A DNA stretch of 36,095 nucleotides. Source: Nitrospiraceae bacterium. Its GTDB lineage: Bacteria; Nitrospirota; Thermodesulfovibrionia; Thermodesulfovibrionales; UBA6898. The notes below the pieces were generated by a model, which worked only from the letters and a program-made list of their open reading frames with translations, was not told where the DNA came from and did no database searches. The stretch lies in the NCBI GenBank assembly GCA_020347665.1, contig CP070737.1, positions 1,254,055 to 1,290,149 of the forward strand, written 5' to 3'. Made by a program: the position numbers and the translations under genes. Positions 23,547-31,676 of this stretch are shown here, one piece after another; within the stretch, counting starts at the first letter, position 1; every line of letters begins with the position of its first letter.

Positions 23547-24876
23547 TATAGACTTTTCCGGGGATATTATCGAAAAGGCACTCGGGATGGGTGCTGAGCA
23601 GGCCGAAGTTTATGTCAGAACGTCACGAAATCTTTCTATCGAAGTAAAAAATCAAGCTGTAGATGCATTCAATTCTTCCCTGAGTACGGGCTATGCCCTT
23701 CGTGTTATCAAAAACGGCCGTCTCGGTTTTTCCTACGCAAATGACGTGAACGATAGGGATATAGTCATCCGGCATGCTCTTTCATCTTCACAGCACACAG
23801 ATAAAGATGATAATCTTGATCTGCCCGAAGCAGCCGATAGTGCTGATATTGAAATATTCGATAATGCGCTGGATGAAATAGGGGAAAAAGACGCAATCGA
23901 AAAAACACTGCTTCTTGAGAAGTCCGCGAGGGACAAGGACAGAAGAATTCAAAAAATTAGAACTGCATGCGGTACATTCACTTCGTCTGAAACCGCAATT
24001 GTCAATTCAAAACACATTCGAAAGAAATATCGGGCAACATCATGTACGGCTCAGATAATGGCAATTGCCGAAGATAACGGTGATAATCAGGTTGGATGGG
24101 GATTCGAAGGAAGCAGATTCCTTGAAAATATCTCTTTTGAACGTGTGGGCATATCTGCAGCAGAGAGGGCGGTTCAAATGTTGGGTTCAAGGAGAATAAA
24201 AGGATCACGGACTTCGGTTCTTCTTGATAATTCGGTTTCAGCTGCTTTTCTCGGACTGTTTGCTGCATCTCTTTCGGCTGAAGCTGTCCAGAAAGGAAAG
24301 TCATTGTTAGGCTCAAAGCTGAACAAACAAGTGCTGAATTCAAAGCTGAATATGGTGGACACGGGTCTTCTGCCTCGAAAGCTCGGCAGCAGGCCAGTAG
24401 ATGATGAAGGGGTGCCTCAGAAAGAAAAGCATGTGGTCCGTGAAGGAATACTCCAGACCTATTTATACAATACCTATGCGGCAAAAAAGCAGGTAACGCA
24501 ATCTACCGGCAATGCAGTAAGAGCAGGTTTTGCCGCATTACCGTCAATTGGAGTATCAAATCTTTTTATAAAGGCTCTTTCCTTGGACGACATTATTCCA
24601 AAATCCAGGATGCCTGAAACCCTGCGGGACGGATTGTATGTCTTGGATGCAATGGGTGTGCATACGGCAAATCCGATATCCGGTGAATTTTCAATTGGTG
24701 TTACCGGCTTATGGATTGAAAAAGGAGAAATTATATATCCGGTTAAAGAGGCAGTAATTTCGGGGAATATTCTTGATCTGTTCAATAACATAGAAGCCGT
24801 GAGCGATGATCTGCACTTTTATGGTAGCATAGGCGCGCAGAGCCTTATTATTTCCAATGTTGATATTAGTGCGTGA
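23536..24876 (+). CDS. pmbA: TldD/PmbA-family protein (PmbA/TldE-like)
   Basis: A 446-residue member of the TldD/TldE family, which forms heterodimers that process peptides such as microcin B17 and the CcdA antitoxin in E. coli. The N terminus has GAEQAEVYVRTSRNLSIEV, typical of the family. The C-terminal half contains RTSVLLDNSVSAAFLGLFAASLSAEAVQKG-like sequence and the late VTGLWIEKGEI and GNILDLFNNI. No HExxxH zinc motif is visible, so this is the TldE (PmbA) rather than the catalytic TldD type. A TldD partner is not in the window. It starts inside queD. Confidence 0.92.
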   Translation: MKIDIDFSGDIIEKALGMGAEQAEVYVRTSRNLSIEVKNQAVDAFNSSLSTGYALRVIKNGRLGFSYANDVNDRDIVIRHALSSSQHTDKDDNLDLPEAADSADIEIFDNALDEIGEKDAIEKTLLLEKSARDKDRRIQKIRTACGTFTSSETAIVNSKHIRKKYRATSCTAQIMAIAEDNGDNQVGWGFEGSRFLENISFERVGISAAERAVQMLGSRRIKGSRTSVLLDNSVSAAFLGLFAASLSAEAVQKGKSLLGSKLNKQVLNSKLNMVDTGLLPRKLGSRPVDDEGVPQKEKHVVREGILQTYLYNTYAAKKQVTQSTGNAVRAGFAALPSIGVSNLFIKALSLDDIIPKSRMPETLRDGLYVLDAMGVHTANPISGEFSIGVTGLWIEKGEIIYPVKEAVISGNILDLFNNIEAVSDDLHFYGSIGAQSLIISNVDISA

Positions 24877-25055
24877 GAAGAAGTTCATAAAGAAATCTCC
24901 GCTTCGGTCTGCTCAGGCGACTCGCCGAGGGGCTCTTATTCAATCAGAGCAAAAAGGGTTAATGTAGCAAATTATTTTTACGTTATTATGAGAAACATCC
25001 CTGACTATCTTAAATCGTTGAATTCTCGAACTCGTTACGGATAACTGGAGATATT

Positions 25056-26105
25056 ATGCTGGTTGCGATGTATTACGGACAGAATGACATTCGTATCGAA
25101 GATATGCCTGTGCCTGAGATTGGGCCCGGAGAGCTGTTGATACGCACGGTGGCAAGTGGAATATGCGGCAGTGACGTCATGCACTGGTATCGGGCAGGAA
25201 AAACACCGCTCGTTCTCGGACATGAAATAGCCGGTGAGATAGCTGCGGTTGGAGCTGATGTTGATTCATACACGATCGGCGACAGGATAAGTGCTTCCCA
25301 TCATGTTCCCTGTAATACGTGTCACTATTGTCTGAACGGGCATCATACAGTTTGTGATACCCTGAGGTCCACACATTTTTTCCCGGGTGGATTCTCTGAA
25401 TATATCAGGCTTCCTGCCATTAATGTCGATAGAGGTGTCTATCGCCTTCCCGATGAAATGTCTTTTGAAGAGGCTACTTTTATCGAGCCCCTGGCCTGTG
25501 TCTATCGGGGTCAGCGTATGGTCCATTCAGGAGTAGGCAAGAGTGTCCTTGTATTGGGCAGCGGGATTTCCGGTATATTACATGTGCAACTTGCCCGGGC
25601 ATGGAATGCATCACCCGTTATCGTAACTGATATTAATCCGAACAGGCTGGAGGCAGCAGAGAGGTTTGGTGCGGATGCTGTTATCGATGCGGGAGAGAAT
25701 ATCACTGAATCGCTCAAGAAGATAAACAAAGGCCGTTTGGCTGATATTGTAATTCTTACTACGGGTGCAGAAGAAGCGATACAGCAGGCGATTCGGTCTG
25801 TTGAGAGAGGAGGAACCGTTCTTTTTTTTGCATCATCAGAACATGATATTACCGTACCGCTGCCGGTTCATGATCTGTTCTGGCGTAATGAAAGAACCTT
25901 GACATCATCATATGCCGCGAACTATAAAGAGCATATGGCGGCGCTCAAGCTTATACATCAGGGGAAAATAAATGTACGTGATATGGTAACCCATAGGTTG
26001 CCTTTGACAGATGCAGCGAAGGGATTTCAGCTCGTAGAATCTGCCCGGGATTCCCTGAAGGTTATTATAGAACCAAACGTTAAAGACAGTAAAAAGACAG
26101 GCTGA
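25056..26105 (+). CDS. Zinc-dependent medium-chain alcohol/polyol dehydrogenase
   Basis: A 349-residue medium-chain dehydrogenase of the sorbitol / threonine dehydrogenase type. Catalytic zinc residues are the Cys of GICGSD and the His-Glu of LGHEIAGE, with IEPLACVYRG. The structural zinc site is CNTCHYCLNGHHTVC (C-x2-C-x2-C-x7-C). The Rossmann loop reads VLVLGSGISGILHVQLA near 167. An acidic residue ends the next strand (VIVTDIN), which suggests NAD+ rather than NADP+. The substrate is unknown, probably a polyol or hydroxy-acid derivative. CTGGAG precedes the ATG by 7 bases. The LsrF-like gene follows 193 bases later on the same strand and may share its pathway. Confidence 0.92.
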   Translation: MLVAMYYGQNDIRIEDMPVPEIGPGELLIRTVASGICGSDVMHWYRAGKTPLVLGHEIAGEIAAVGADVDSYTIGDRISASHHVPCNTCHYCLNGHHTVCDTLRSTHFFPGGFSEYIRLPAINVDRGVYRLPDEMSFEEATFIEPLACVYRGQRMVHSGVGKSVLVLGSGISGILHVQLARAWNASPVIVTDINPNRLEAAERFGADAVIDAGENITESLKKINKGRLADIVILTTGAEEAIQQAIRSVERGGTVLFFASSEHDITVPLPVHDLFWRNERTLTSSYAANYKEHMAALKLIHQGKINVRDMVTHRLPLTDAAKGFQLVESARDSLKVIIEPNVKDSKKTG

Positions 26106-26298
26106 GGTCAAGGTTAAGAAAAAAGATAAGTGGGAATGAGTCAAAATCAGTAAAGCAAGACATTGTCACGTGGCCTTTGGAAAACCCAGAACACAGAACT
26201 GAAAACGTAGAATCAGAAACTATTAAGTGGGGACTCAAAATTAAAAACGAGGAACGGTCATCTGACATCAGATAACTGATATAGAGGAGGTTGTTATT
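26106..26298. other. Spacer with degenerate words and overlapping inverted repeats
   Basis: The middle is adenine-rich variation on short words (AACCCAGAACACAGAACTGA and similar, 26185-26220). Just before the ribosome site of the next gene lie two overlapping dyads: ATCTGA-CA-TCAGAT (26260-26273) and ATCAG-ATAA-CTGAT (26267-26280). They could form alternative hairpins or an operator. No gene is visible. Confidence 0.5.
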
Positions 26299-27099
26299 AT
26301 GGATTGGGGACTGAAAAATCGCCTTTCAAGAATTATCAGGCCGGATGGAAGGACAGTTATGCTTGCAGTTGATCATGGATATTTCCTTGGCCCGACGACC
26401 GGCCTGGAAGACGCCAAAGGGACTATTGGCCCGCTCCTGCCGTATGCAGATGCCTTGATGCCGGCAAGAGGCATCGTGAGAACATCAGTCGATGCGTCGA
26501 CTGATACCCCGCTTGTTCTGAGAGTATCAGGCGGCAATAGTATTCTTGGGGAGCTTTCTGACGAGGGCATAACGGTTGCTATGGAAGATGCCATGCGACT
26601 TAATGTTTCTGCGGTTGCCCTGTCAATATATGTGGGTGCGCCGAATCAGAAGGAGACACTGTTGAATCTGTCAAGACTGGTTGACGAAGGACACCGTTAT
26701 GGCATTCCGGTACTGGCGGTAACAGCAGTTGGTAAGGACATGGCTCGAGACGCACGATATCTTGCGCTCTGCTGCCGTATAGCGGCTGAACTGGGTGCTC
26801 ACTTTGTTAAAACGTATTATTGCGAGGGATTCGAAAAGGTCGTAAAGACCTGTCCGGTTCCCTTGGTCATGGCCGGTGGGAAGAAACTTCCTGAGTTAGA
26901 TGCTCTTGAACTTACGCACAATGCCATACAACGGGGTGCTGCGGGTGTTGATATGGGCAGGAATATATTTCAGGCGGAGGATCCCGTGGCCATGATCCAG
27001 GCGGTGAATGCAATAGTACACAAAAACGTTACGCCCAAAAAGGCTTATGAACTGTATAAGGGCCTCAAGCGGCAGAAAAAGGGGGCGAAAAGAAGGTGA
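26299..27099 (+). CDS. lsrF: LsrF-like DhnA-family aldolase / thiolase
   Basis: A 266-residue TIM-barrel class I aldolase that aligns by eye almost throughout with E. coli LsrF: DWGLKNRLSRII, MLAVDHGYFLGPTTGLED, LRVSGGNSILGELS, VGKDMARDARY and GVDMGRNIFQAEDPVAM. The Schiff-base lysine should be that of KTYYCEGFEK. LsrF is a thiolase that splits 3-hydroxy-5-phosphooxypentane-2,4-dione, the end product of autoinducer-2 breakdown. The protein lacks about 30 N-terminal residues of E. coli LsrF. No lsr transporter, kinase (lsrK) or lsrG is nearby, so it may act on another substrate; aldolases of this family also make aromatic precursors or fructose bisphosphate. GAGGAGG lies 8 bases before the ATG. 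Confidence 0.85.
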   Translation: MDWGLKNRLSRIIRPDGRTVMLAVDHGYFLGPTTGLEDAKGTIGPLLPYADALMPARGIVRTSVDASTDTPLVLRVSGGNSILGELSDEGITVAMEDAMRLNVSAVALSIYVGAPNQKETLLNLSRLVDEGHRYGIPVLAVTAVGKDMARDARYLALCCRIAAELGAHFVKTYYCEGFEKVVKTCPVPLVMAGGKKLPELDALELTHNAIQRGAAGVDMGRNIFQAEDPVAMIQAVNAIVHKNVTPKKAYELYKGLKRQKKGAKRR

Positions 27100-27127
27100 T
27101 AAATATTATAATAATAGCTGCCGATTC

Positions 27128-27156
27128 TTGAATTGTAGCTAATAACTCTTTATAAT
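27128..27156 (+). promoter_or_regulatory. Strong sigma70-type promoter of yceD-rpmF-plsX-fabH
   Basis: TTGAAT (27128-27133) and a perfect TATAAT (27151-27156) are exactly 17 bases apart. The start near 27163 gives a leader of about 19 bases with no clear ribosome binding site before the yceD ATG. Confidence 0.65.
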
Positions 27157-27181
27157 CTAAACCTTTGTTTGATCTTTTACA

Positions 27182-27691
27182 ATGAAGATAGCAATTGAAG
27201 ATATTCATGATGAAGGGATAACGGTCGACATTGACGAGCCGCTTGTGATTGAGGGTCATGATCATCCCTATATGGTACGTGCTCATCTCGAGCTGCACAG
27301 AATTGAATCAGAAATTGTCGTTGATGGCTCTATGAATACAGAGATCGAGCTTGAATGCAGCAGATGTTTGAAGACATTTCAGAGAAGGATTGATGACCCC
27401 GTACATATGGTATATCATCCAATCGGTGAATTAGGATCAGAGGCTCATGAATTAAGGAGTGATGAGCTGGATCTGGGATTTTATTCAGGGGATGCAATAG
27501 ATTTATGGGAAGTGCTGAGAGAACAAATAATGTTAAGTTTGCAGATGAAGCCGTTATGTGATGCAGCTTGTAGGGGAATATGCCCGAAGTGCGGGATAGA
27601 TCTCAATAGCGAGACATGTTCCTGTGATTTTAAGGAGGAAGACCCCAGGCTTCAGGTATTAAAGAAATTACTTGAAAAACGAAAGGAGTAG
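27182..27691 (+). CDS. yceD: YceD / DUF177 family protein
   Basis: A 169-residue member of the DUF177 (YceD) family, which almost always lies directly upstream of rpmF and is linked to 23S rRNA or ribosome assembly in some organisms. ELECSRCLKTFQ is the central family signature with a CxxC. The C terminus carries a second cysteine cluster, LCDAACRGICPKCGIDLN then CSCDF, fit to bind zinc. LDLGFYSGDAIDLWEVLREQI is also typical. Only three bases separate it from the TTG start of rpmF, whose ribosome site overlaps its last codons. Confidence 0.93.
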   Translation: MKIAIEDIHDEGITVDIDEPLVIEGHDHPYMVRAHLELHRIESEIVVDGSMNTEIELECSRCLKTFQRRIDDPVHMVYHPIGELGSEAHELRSDELDLGFYSGDAIDLWEVLREQIMLSLQMKPLCDAACRGICPKCGIDLNSETCSCDFKEEDPRLQVLKKLLEKRKE

Positions 27692-27694
27692 ACA

Positions 27695-27877
27695 TTGGCC
27701 AATCCTACGCATAGACATACAAGATCAAGAAGAGACAAGAGAAGGGCAAACTGGAAAGGGCAGAGGCCTAACCTCAGCCAGTGTCCTGACTGTAAAGAGC
27801 CGAAACTCCCGCACCGTGCCTGTCCCAGCTGTGGAACATATAATGGCAACAAAGTACTTGAGATTGTAGAAAAATAA
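27695..27877 (+). CDS. rpmF: 50S ribosomal protein L32
   Basis: A 60-residue ribosomal protein, basic at the N terminus (NPTHRHTRSRRDKRRANWKG) with a zinc ribbon CPDC...CPSC in the second half. It starts with TTG, fixed by the strong site AAAGGAG six bases upstream and by the family's conserved MANP start. The operon position between yceD and plsX is classical. Confidence 0.96.
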   Translation: MANPTHRHTRSRRDKRRANWKGQRPNLSQCPDCKEPKLPHRACPSCGTYNGNKVLEIVEK

Positions 27878-27879
27878 TA

Positions 27880-28899
27880 ATGAAAGTTGCTCTTGATGCT
27901 ATGGGTGGAGATTTTGCTCCAGCCGTTAATGTAGAAGGGGCTATTGAGGCAGCCAGAGAAAACAGAAGCATCCGCGTCATTCTTGTCGGAGACGAATCGG
28001 CAATCAGCCGGGAGCTGAAAGACAGGAAATATCCGTCTGACCGAATAACCATCCAACCCGCATCAGAGGTTGTTACCATGGCTGAGTCCCCGTCCATAGC
28101 GATCCGAAAGAAAAAGAATTCTTCAATCCATGTCGGTGTGAAGCTGGTACAATCGGGAGAAGCCGATGGCTTTGTGAGTGCAGGGCATTCCGGGGTCGTC
28201 ATGGCAACGTCGCTGTTATTTCTCGGCAAGGCAAAGGGAGTGGACAGACCTGCTATTGCAACAGTGATGCCTGCAATTAAGGGAGCGTTTATTCTGCTTG
28301 ATGTTGGCGCGACCGTTGACTGCAAGCCGGAAAATCTGCTGCAATTTGCCCTGATGGGTAATACCTATTGCAGGATGATTATGGGAAAGAAGAATCCGCG
28401 GGTTGCGCTGCTCAGCATTGGTGAGGAAGATATCAAGGGAAACGAAATGACAAAAGAGGCATTTAAACTTATCGAAAAAACTGACGTCAAATTCATCCGC
28501 AATATCGAAGGGAAAGATATATTTACCGGCAAGGCCGATGTAATCGTGTGTGACGGTTTTACCGGAAATATCACCCTGAAAGTCAGTGAGGGACTCGCTG
28601 AGGCAATTTTAAAAATGCTGAAAAAAGAGGTTTCGTCAATTTCAGCAGGAAAGATAGGGTATCTCCTGATTAAACCTGCTATCAGGAATTTCAAGAAAAG
28701 AACAGATTATGATGAATATGGCGGGGCACCCTTATTAGGGATCAACGGTACGAGTATTATCAGTCACGGCAGATCGTCAGCAAAGGCGATAAAGAATGCG
28801 GTTACGGTTGCTTCCTCTATTTCGGAAAAGAAGGTTCACGAAGCGATCGCGACTGCTATTGCAAGCGATCTTCAGGAAAGGGAACATACAGTCTCGTGA
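27880..28899 (+). CDS. plsX: Phosphate acyltransferase PlsX
   Basis: Makes acyl-phosphate from acyl-ACP for phospholipid synthesis, as a peripheral membrane enzyme. The 339-residue length is normal. MKVALDAMGGDFAPAVNVEGA at the N terminus, SAGHSGVVMA near residue 105 and VCDGFTGNITLKVSEG near 225 are the conserved motifs. The ATG lies two bases after the rpmF stop. The end overlaps the GTG start of fabH by four bases, so translation is coupled. Confidence 0.97.
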   Translation: MKVALDAMGGDFAPAVNVEGAIEAARENRSIRVILVGDESAISRELKDRKYPSDRITIQPASEVVTMAESPSIAIRKKKNSSIHVGVKLVQSGEADGFVSAGHSGVVMATSLLFLGKAKGVDRPAIATVMPAIKGAFILLDVGATVDCKPENLLQFALMGNTYCRMIMGKKNPRVALLSIGEEDIKGNEMTKEAFKLIEKTDVKFIRNIEGKDIFTGKADVIVCDGFTGNITLKVSEGLAEAILKMLKKEVSSISAGKIGYLLIKPAIRNFKKRTDYDEYGGAPLLGINGTSIISHGRSSAKAIKNAVTVASSISEKKVHEAIATAIASDLQEREHTVS

Positions 28900-29873
28900 G
28901 AGGAAGAATTATTGCGATAGCTTCCTATGTGCCTGAAACGGTTTTGACCAATTACGATCTTGAAAAAATGGTGGCAACTTCTGACGAATGGATCACAGAA
29001 AGAACCGGTATCAGGGAACGCAGGATCGCACATGATGAACAGGCTGCTTCAGACATGGCGTATGAGGCGGCACGTTTAGCACTGAGGCGGGCTAGTCTCA
29101 AGGCAAAGGACATAGACCTCATTGTAGTGGCCTCCGTAACCGGGGATATGCCGTTTCCTTCGACATCATGTTACCTGCAGAGGCTGTTAGGTGCAAAAAA
29201 TGCGGCGGCATTTGATATTAATGCTGCCTGTTCCGGGTTTTTATATGGACTTCATATCGTGAATAGTTTTATACGAACAGGATCTCATAGCAGGATATTG
29301 CTGGTCGGGACAGAAGTTTTGTCGAGATTTGTGAACTGGAGTGACAGGACAACATGCGTGCTTTTTGGTGATGGGGCAGGGGCAGCTGTTATCGAAGGAA
29401 CCAGGGAAAAAAGAGGGATTTACTCTACCCATATAGCCTCGGACGGGAATTTATCCGAGCTGATAACATTGCCAGGTGGCGGCTCCCGGTATCCTTCTTC
29501 TACCGAATCTATTCTAAAGAAACGTCATTATATGAAAATGAAGGGGAATGAAACATTTAAGGTGGCTGTGAGAACACTTTCCGACATTGCGGTGAAAACT
29601 CTTGAAGCAAACAAATTGAAACCTTCACAGATTGCACTGCTTATACCGCATCAGGCGAATCTGCGGATAATTCGGGCCACGGCAAAACGGCTCGGCCTAC
29701 CTGATGAAAAGGTCTTTATCAACATTGATAAATATGGCAATACTTCTGCGGCCTCTATCCCGATAGCCCTTGACGAAGCGGTCAAATCGGACAGAGTAAA
29801 GGATGGAGATTATATCCTCCTTGAGGCCTTTGGTGGAGGACTTACCTGGGCATCAGCCCTTTTGAGATGGTAA
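28896..29873 (+). CDS. fabH: 3-oxoacyl-ACP synthase III
   Basis: Starts fatty acid synthesis by condensing an acyl-CoA primer with malonyl-ACP. Catalytic triad residues are visible: C112 in NAACSGF, His in LIPHQANLRI and Asn in YGNTSAASIP. TSDEWITERTGIRERRI and the terminal GLTWASALLRW are family hallmarks. The 325-residue length is normal. It starts with GTG inside the plsX stop (GTGA). The usual next genes (fabD, fabG, acpP, fabF) are absent; a 220-base spacer and a convergent gene follow instead. Confidence 0.97.
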   Translation: MRGRIIAIASYVPETVLTNYDLEKMVATSDEWITERTGIRERRIAHDEQAASDMAYEAARLALRRASLKAKDIDLIVVASVTGDMPFPSTSCYLQRLLGAKNAAAFDINAACSGFLYGLHIVNSFIRTGSHSRILLVGTEVLSRFVNWSDRTTCVLFGDGAGAAVIEGTREKRGIYSTHIASDGNLSELITLPGGGSRYPSSTESILKKRHYMKMKGNETFKVAVRTLSDIAVKTLEANKLKPSQIALLIPHQANLRIIRATAKRLGLPDEKVFINIDKYGNTSAASIPIALDEAVKSDRVKDGDYILLEAFGGGLTWASALLRW

Positions 29874-30093
29874 GCGCATGACGCAAAGCGCAAAGCGAAC
29901 AGGAAAGAATAATCTCGCAGAGCCCGCAGAGAGCACAGATTTGCAATTTTGGATTTTGGAATTGCGAATGTAAAGTTAAGGATTCGCTGCCTACTGGCAG
30001 GCAGGCTCAATCCGAAATCAACAAACCCAATTAAACGGGGCGGTCGAGGGAAAATATTTTTGTCTTTTTTTCGTACTTCTGACTACCCACGGT
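29874..30093. other. Convergent spacer with degenerate repeats and a small hairpin
   Basis: No gene is visible. The stretch reads as variations of short words: ACGCAAAGCGCAAAGCG (29880-29896), CGCAGAGCCCGCAGAGAG, and TTTTGGATTTTGGAATT. A hairpin CTGCC-TACT-GGCAG lies near 29988-30001. A pyrimidine-rich run at 30057-30070 precedes the tail of the VTT gene, but no textbook terminator is present. Confidence 0.5.
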
Positions 30094-30726
30094 TCACGTT
30101 CTATTGAGTTTTTCCCTTTCTTTCCGTTCTTTTCTTTCTTTTTTTCTTTCTTTTATGTGCCAGATGCGGAAAAGCCGTTCGAAACGCTCCTTGTAGACCA
30201 GTGAGATAAAAATGATTATGATGGCGATAGTAAGCAATATGGAGAAGCGATAGTATTGATGATTCCGGATATATGATCCACCAAGCGTGAGCAGCACGGT
30301 TCCGGCAAACCTGCCTGTCGTGCTGATGATCAGGAATAACCGTGTCGAAAGGGTTCCCAGTCCCAGTATATAGCAGAGAATGTCTTTCGGCGATCCGGGG
30401 ATGAGGAACAGAAGGAAGACGAGGAATGCCCCTTTGTGATGGAGGAGGTAATCATATTTTTCAAGGGTCTCTTTTTTAACGAATTTTTCGACAAAAGGCC
30501 TGCCAAAGGTCTTTGAAAGCATGTACGCAGCCCAGGAACCGAGTGTGAGACCAATAGTCGATAGGAAGAGTCCAAGCCCCTTGCCGTAGATAAAACCGCC
30601 GATGAAGCCGGTCACCTCACCCGGAACCGGCGCGGCAACAACCTGGACTATCTGAAGAAGGATAAACCCGAGAAATGAGAGCGGTCCGAGAGAATCAAGA
30701 AATGTCTCGAGCCGCTCCCGGTCCAT
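30094..30726 (-). CDS. VTT/TVP38 (SNARE-associated, DedA-like) membrane protein
   Basis: An integral membrane protein of the TVP38/TMEM64 (VTT-domain) family, related to DedA proteins proposed to act in lipid or polyprenyl carrier flipping. APVPGEVTGFIGGFIYG is the first half-signature and LFLIPGSPKDILCYILGLG the second. The C terminus is a lysine/glutamate-rich tail (about 25 residues). The coordinates use the first ordinary start (ATG 30726). However, the same frame is open back to 30849 and encodes a good first membrane helix with RIFVLVFFLGIILILYKSG, as family members have. No ATG, GTG or TTG lies in that stretch. An AAAGGTG ribosome site precedes an ATA at 30840. The true start may thus be non-standard. 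It follows slipin directly. Confidence 0.85.
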   Translation of the reverse strand: MDRERLETFLDSLGPLSFLGFILLQIVQVVAAPVPGEVTGFIGGFIYGKGLGLFLSTIGLTLGSWAAYMLSKTFGRPFVEKFVKKETLEKYDYLLHHKGAFLVFLLFLIPGSPKDILCYILGLGTLSTRLFLIISTTGRFAGTVLLTLGGSYIRNHQYYRFSILLTIAIIIIFISLVYKERFERLFRIWHIKERKKERKERKEREKLNRT

Positions 30727-30849
30727 AAAAAAATGGAAGGTACCGCTTTTATAAAGGATAAGAATAATGCCGAGAAAAAAAACAAGAACGAATATCCTTA
30801 TCCAGACATGCTGATTTTTACGTTCAACAGAATTATCTATGTTACACCT

Positions 30850-31617
30850 TTATTTGTCACCCTGGTCCAGAAACGGCTTCAAGAGGTCAATCGGAATAGG
30901 GAACAATATGGTCGAACTCTTTTCCGTGGCGATTTCTGTTAATGTCTGCAGAAATCTCAACTGAAGTGCCATGGGATGTTCAGCAATTTTCTTTGCTGCG
31001 TCAGCAAGCATCTGTGATGCCTGGTATTCGCCTTCCGCGTGGATTACCTTTGACCTTCTTTCACGTTCGGCTTCAGCCTGGCGACCGATAACCCTGGTCA
31101 TTTCCGTGGGAAGGTCGACATTCTTCACCTCAACAGCTGTTACCTTTATGCCCCAGGGTTCGGTCTGATCATCAATCACCTTTTGCAGTTCTGCGTTCAG
31201 TTCGTCTCTCTTTGAAAGCAGATCATCAAGCTGGCTTTGTCCAAGGATGCTTCTCAGGGTCGTCTGTGAGATCTGTGATGTCGCATAATAAAAATCCTCT
31301 ACCTCAGTTATAGCCTTAATTGGATCGATTGGCCTGAAATAGATAACCGCGTTGACCTTTACGGTTATGTTGTCTTTGGTAATGATATCCTGGGGGGGCA
31401 CATCCATCGTGACCGTTCGGAGGCTTACCTTGACCAGTTTATCAATCCCCGGAATTATGATGATGAGGCCGGGACCTTTGATCGGTATGATTCTTCCCAG
31501 CCTGAAGACAACACCCCGTTCATATTCTTTCAGTATTTTTACCGCGCTCCATAAGAGAGAGGCGATAAAGAATATCGCTATTAAAAGCCCTGTTGAAAAT
31601 TGTGGTAACCCAAACAT
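30850..31617 (-). CDS. Slipin (stomatin-like, SPFH/band 7 protein)
   Basis: A 255-residue membrane-anchored SPFH protein. An N-terminal helix (about 9-27) precedes [22 protein letters not shown], the classic band 7 opening. [24 protein letters not shown] and the coiled [17 protein letters not shown] follow. Bacterial slipins form an operon with NfeD proteases and are thought to build membrane platforms. Here nfeD lies 59 bases upstream on the same strand. GGAGGAGG precedes the ATG by 5 bases. The stop TAA is in frame with the following VTT gene. Confidence 0.94.
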   Translation of the reverse strand: MFGLPQFSTGLLIAIFFIASLLWSAVKILKEYERGVVFRLGRIIPIKGPGLIIIIPGIDKLVKVSLRTVTMDVPPQDIITKDNITVKVNAVIYFRPIDPIKAITEVEDFYYATSQISQTTLRSILGQSQLDDLLSKRDELNAELQKVIDDQTEPWGIKVTAVEVKNVDLPTEMTRVIGRQAEAERERRSKVIHAEGEYQASQMLADAAKKIAEHPMALQLRFLQTLTEIATEKSSTILFPIPIDLLKPFLDQGDK

Positions 31618-31676
31618 ACGTACCTCCTCCTTTTTCTCGTGTTCATAAGGTTATTATATAAGAACTGCAGAACATA

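Noticed and set aside
24877-25055. GC-rich hairpins (CTCAGGCGACTCGCCGAG and GCTCT...AGAGC) considered as a tRNA or terminator
   Set aside because: No cloverleaf can be drawn and no T-run follows either stem, so neither call is supported.
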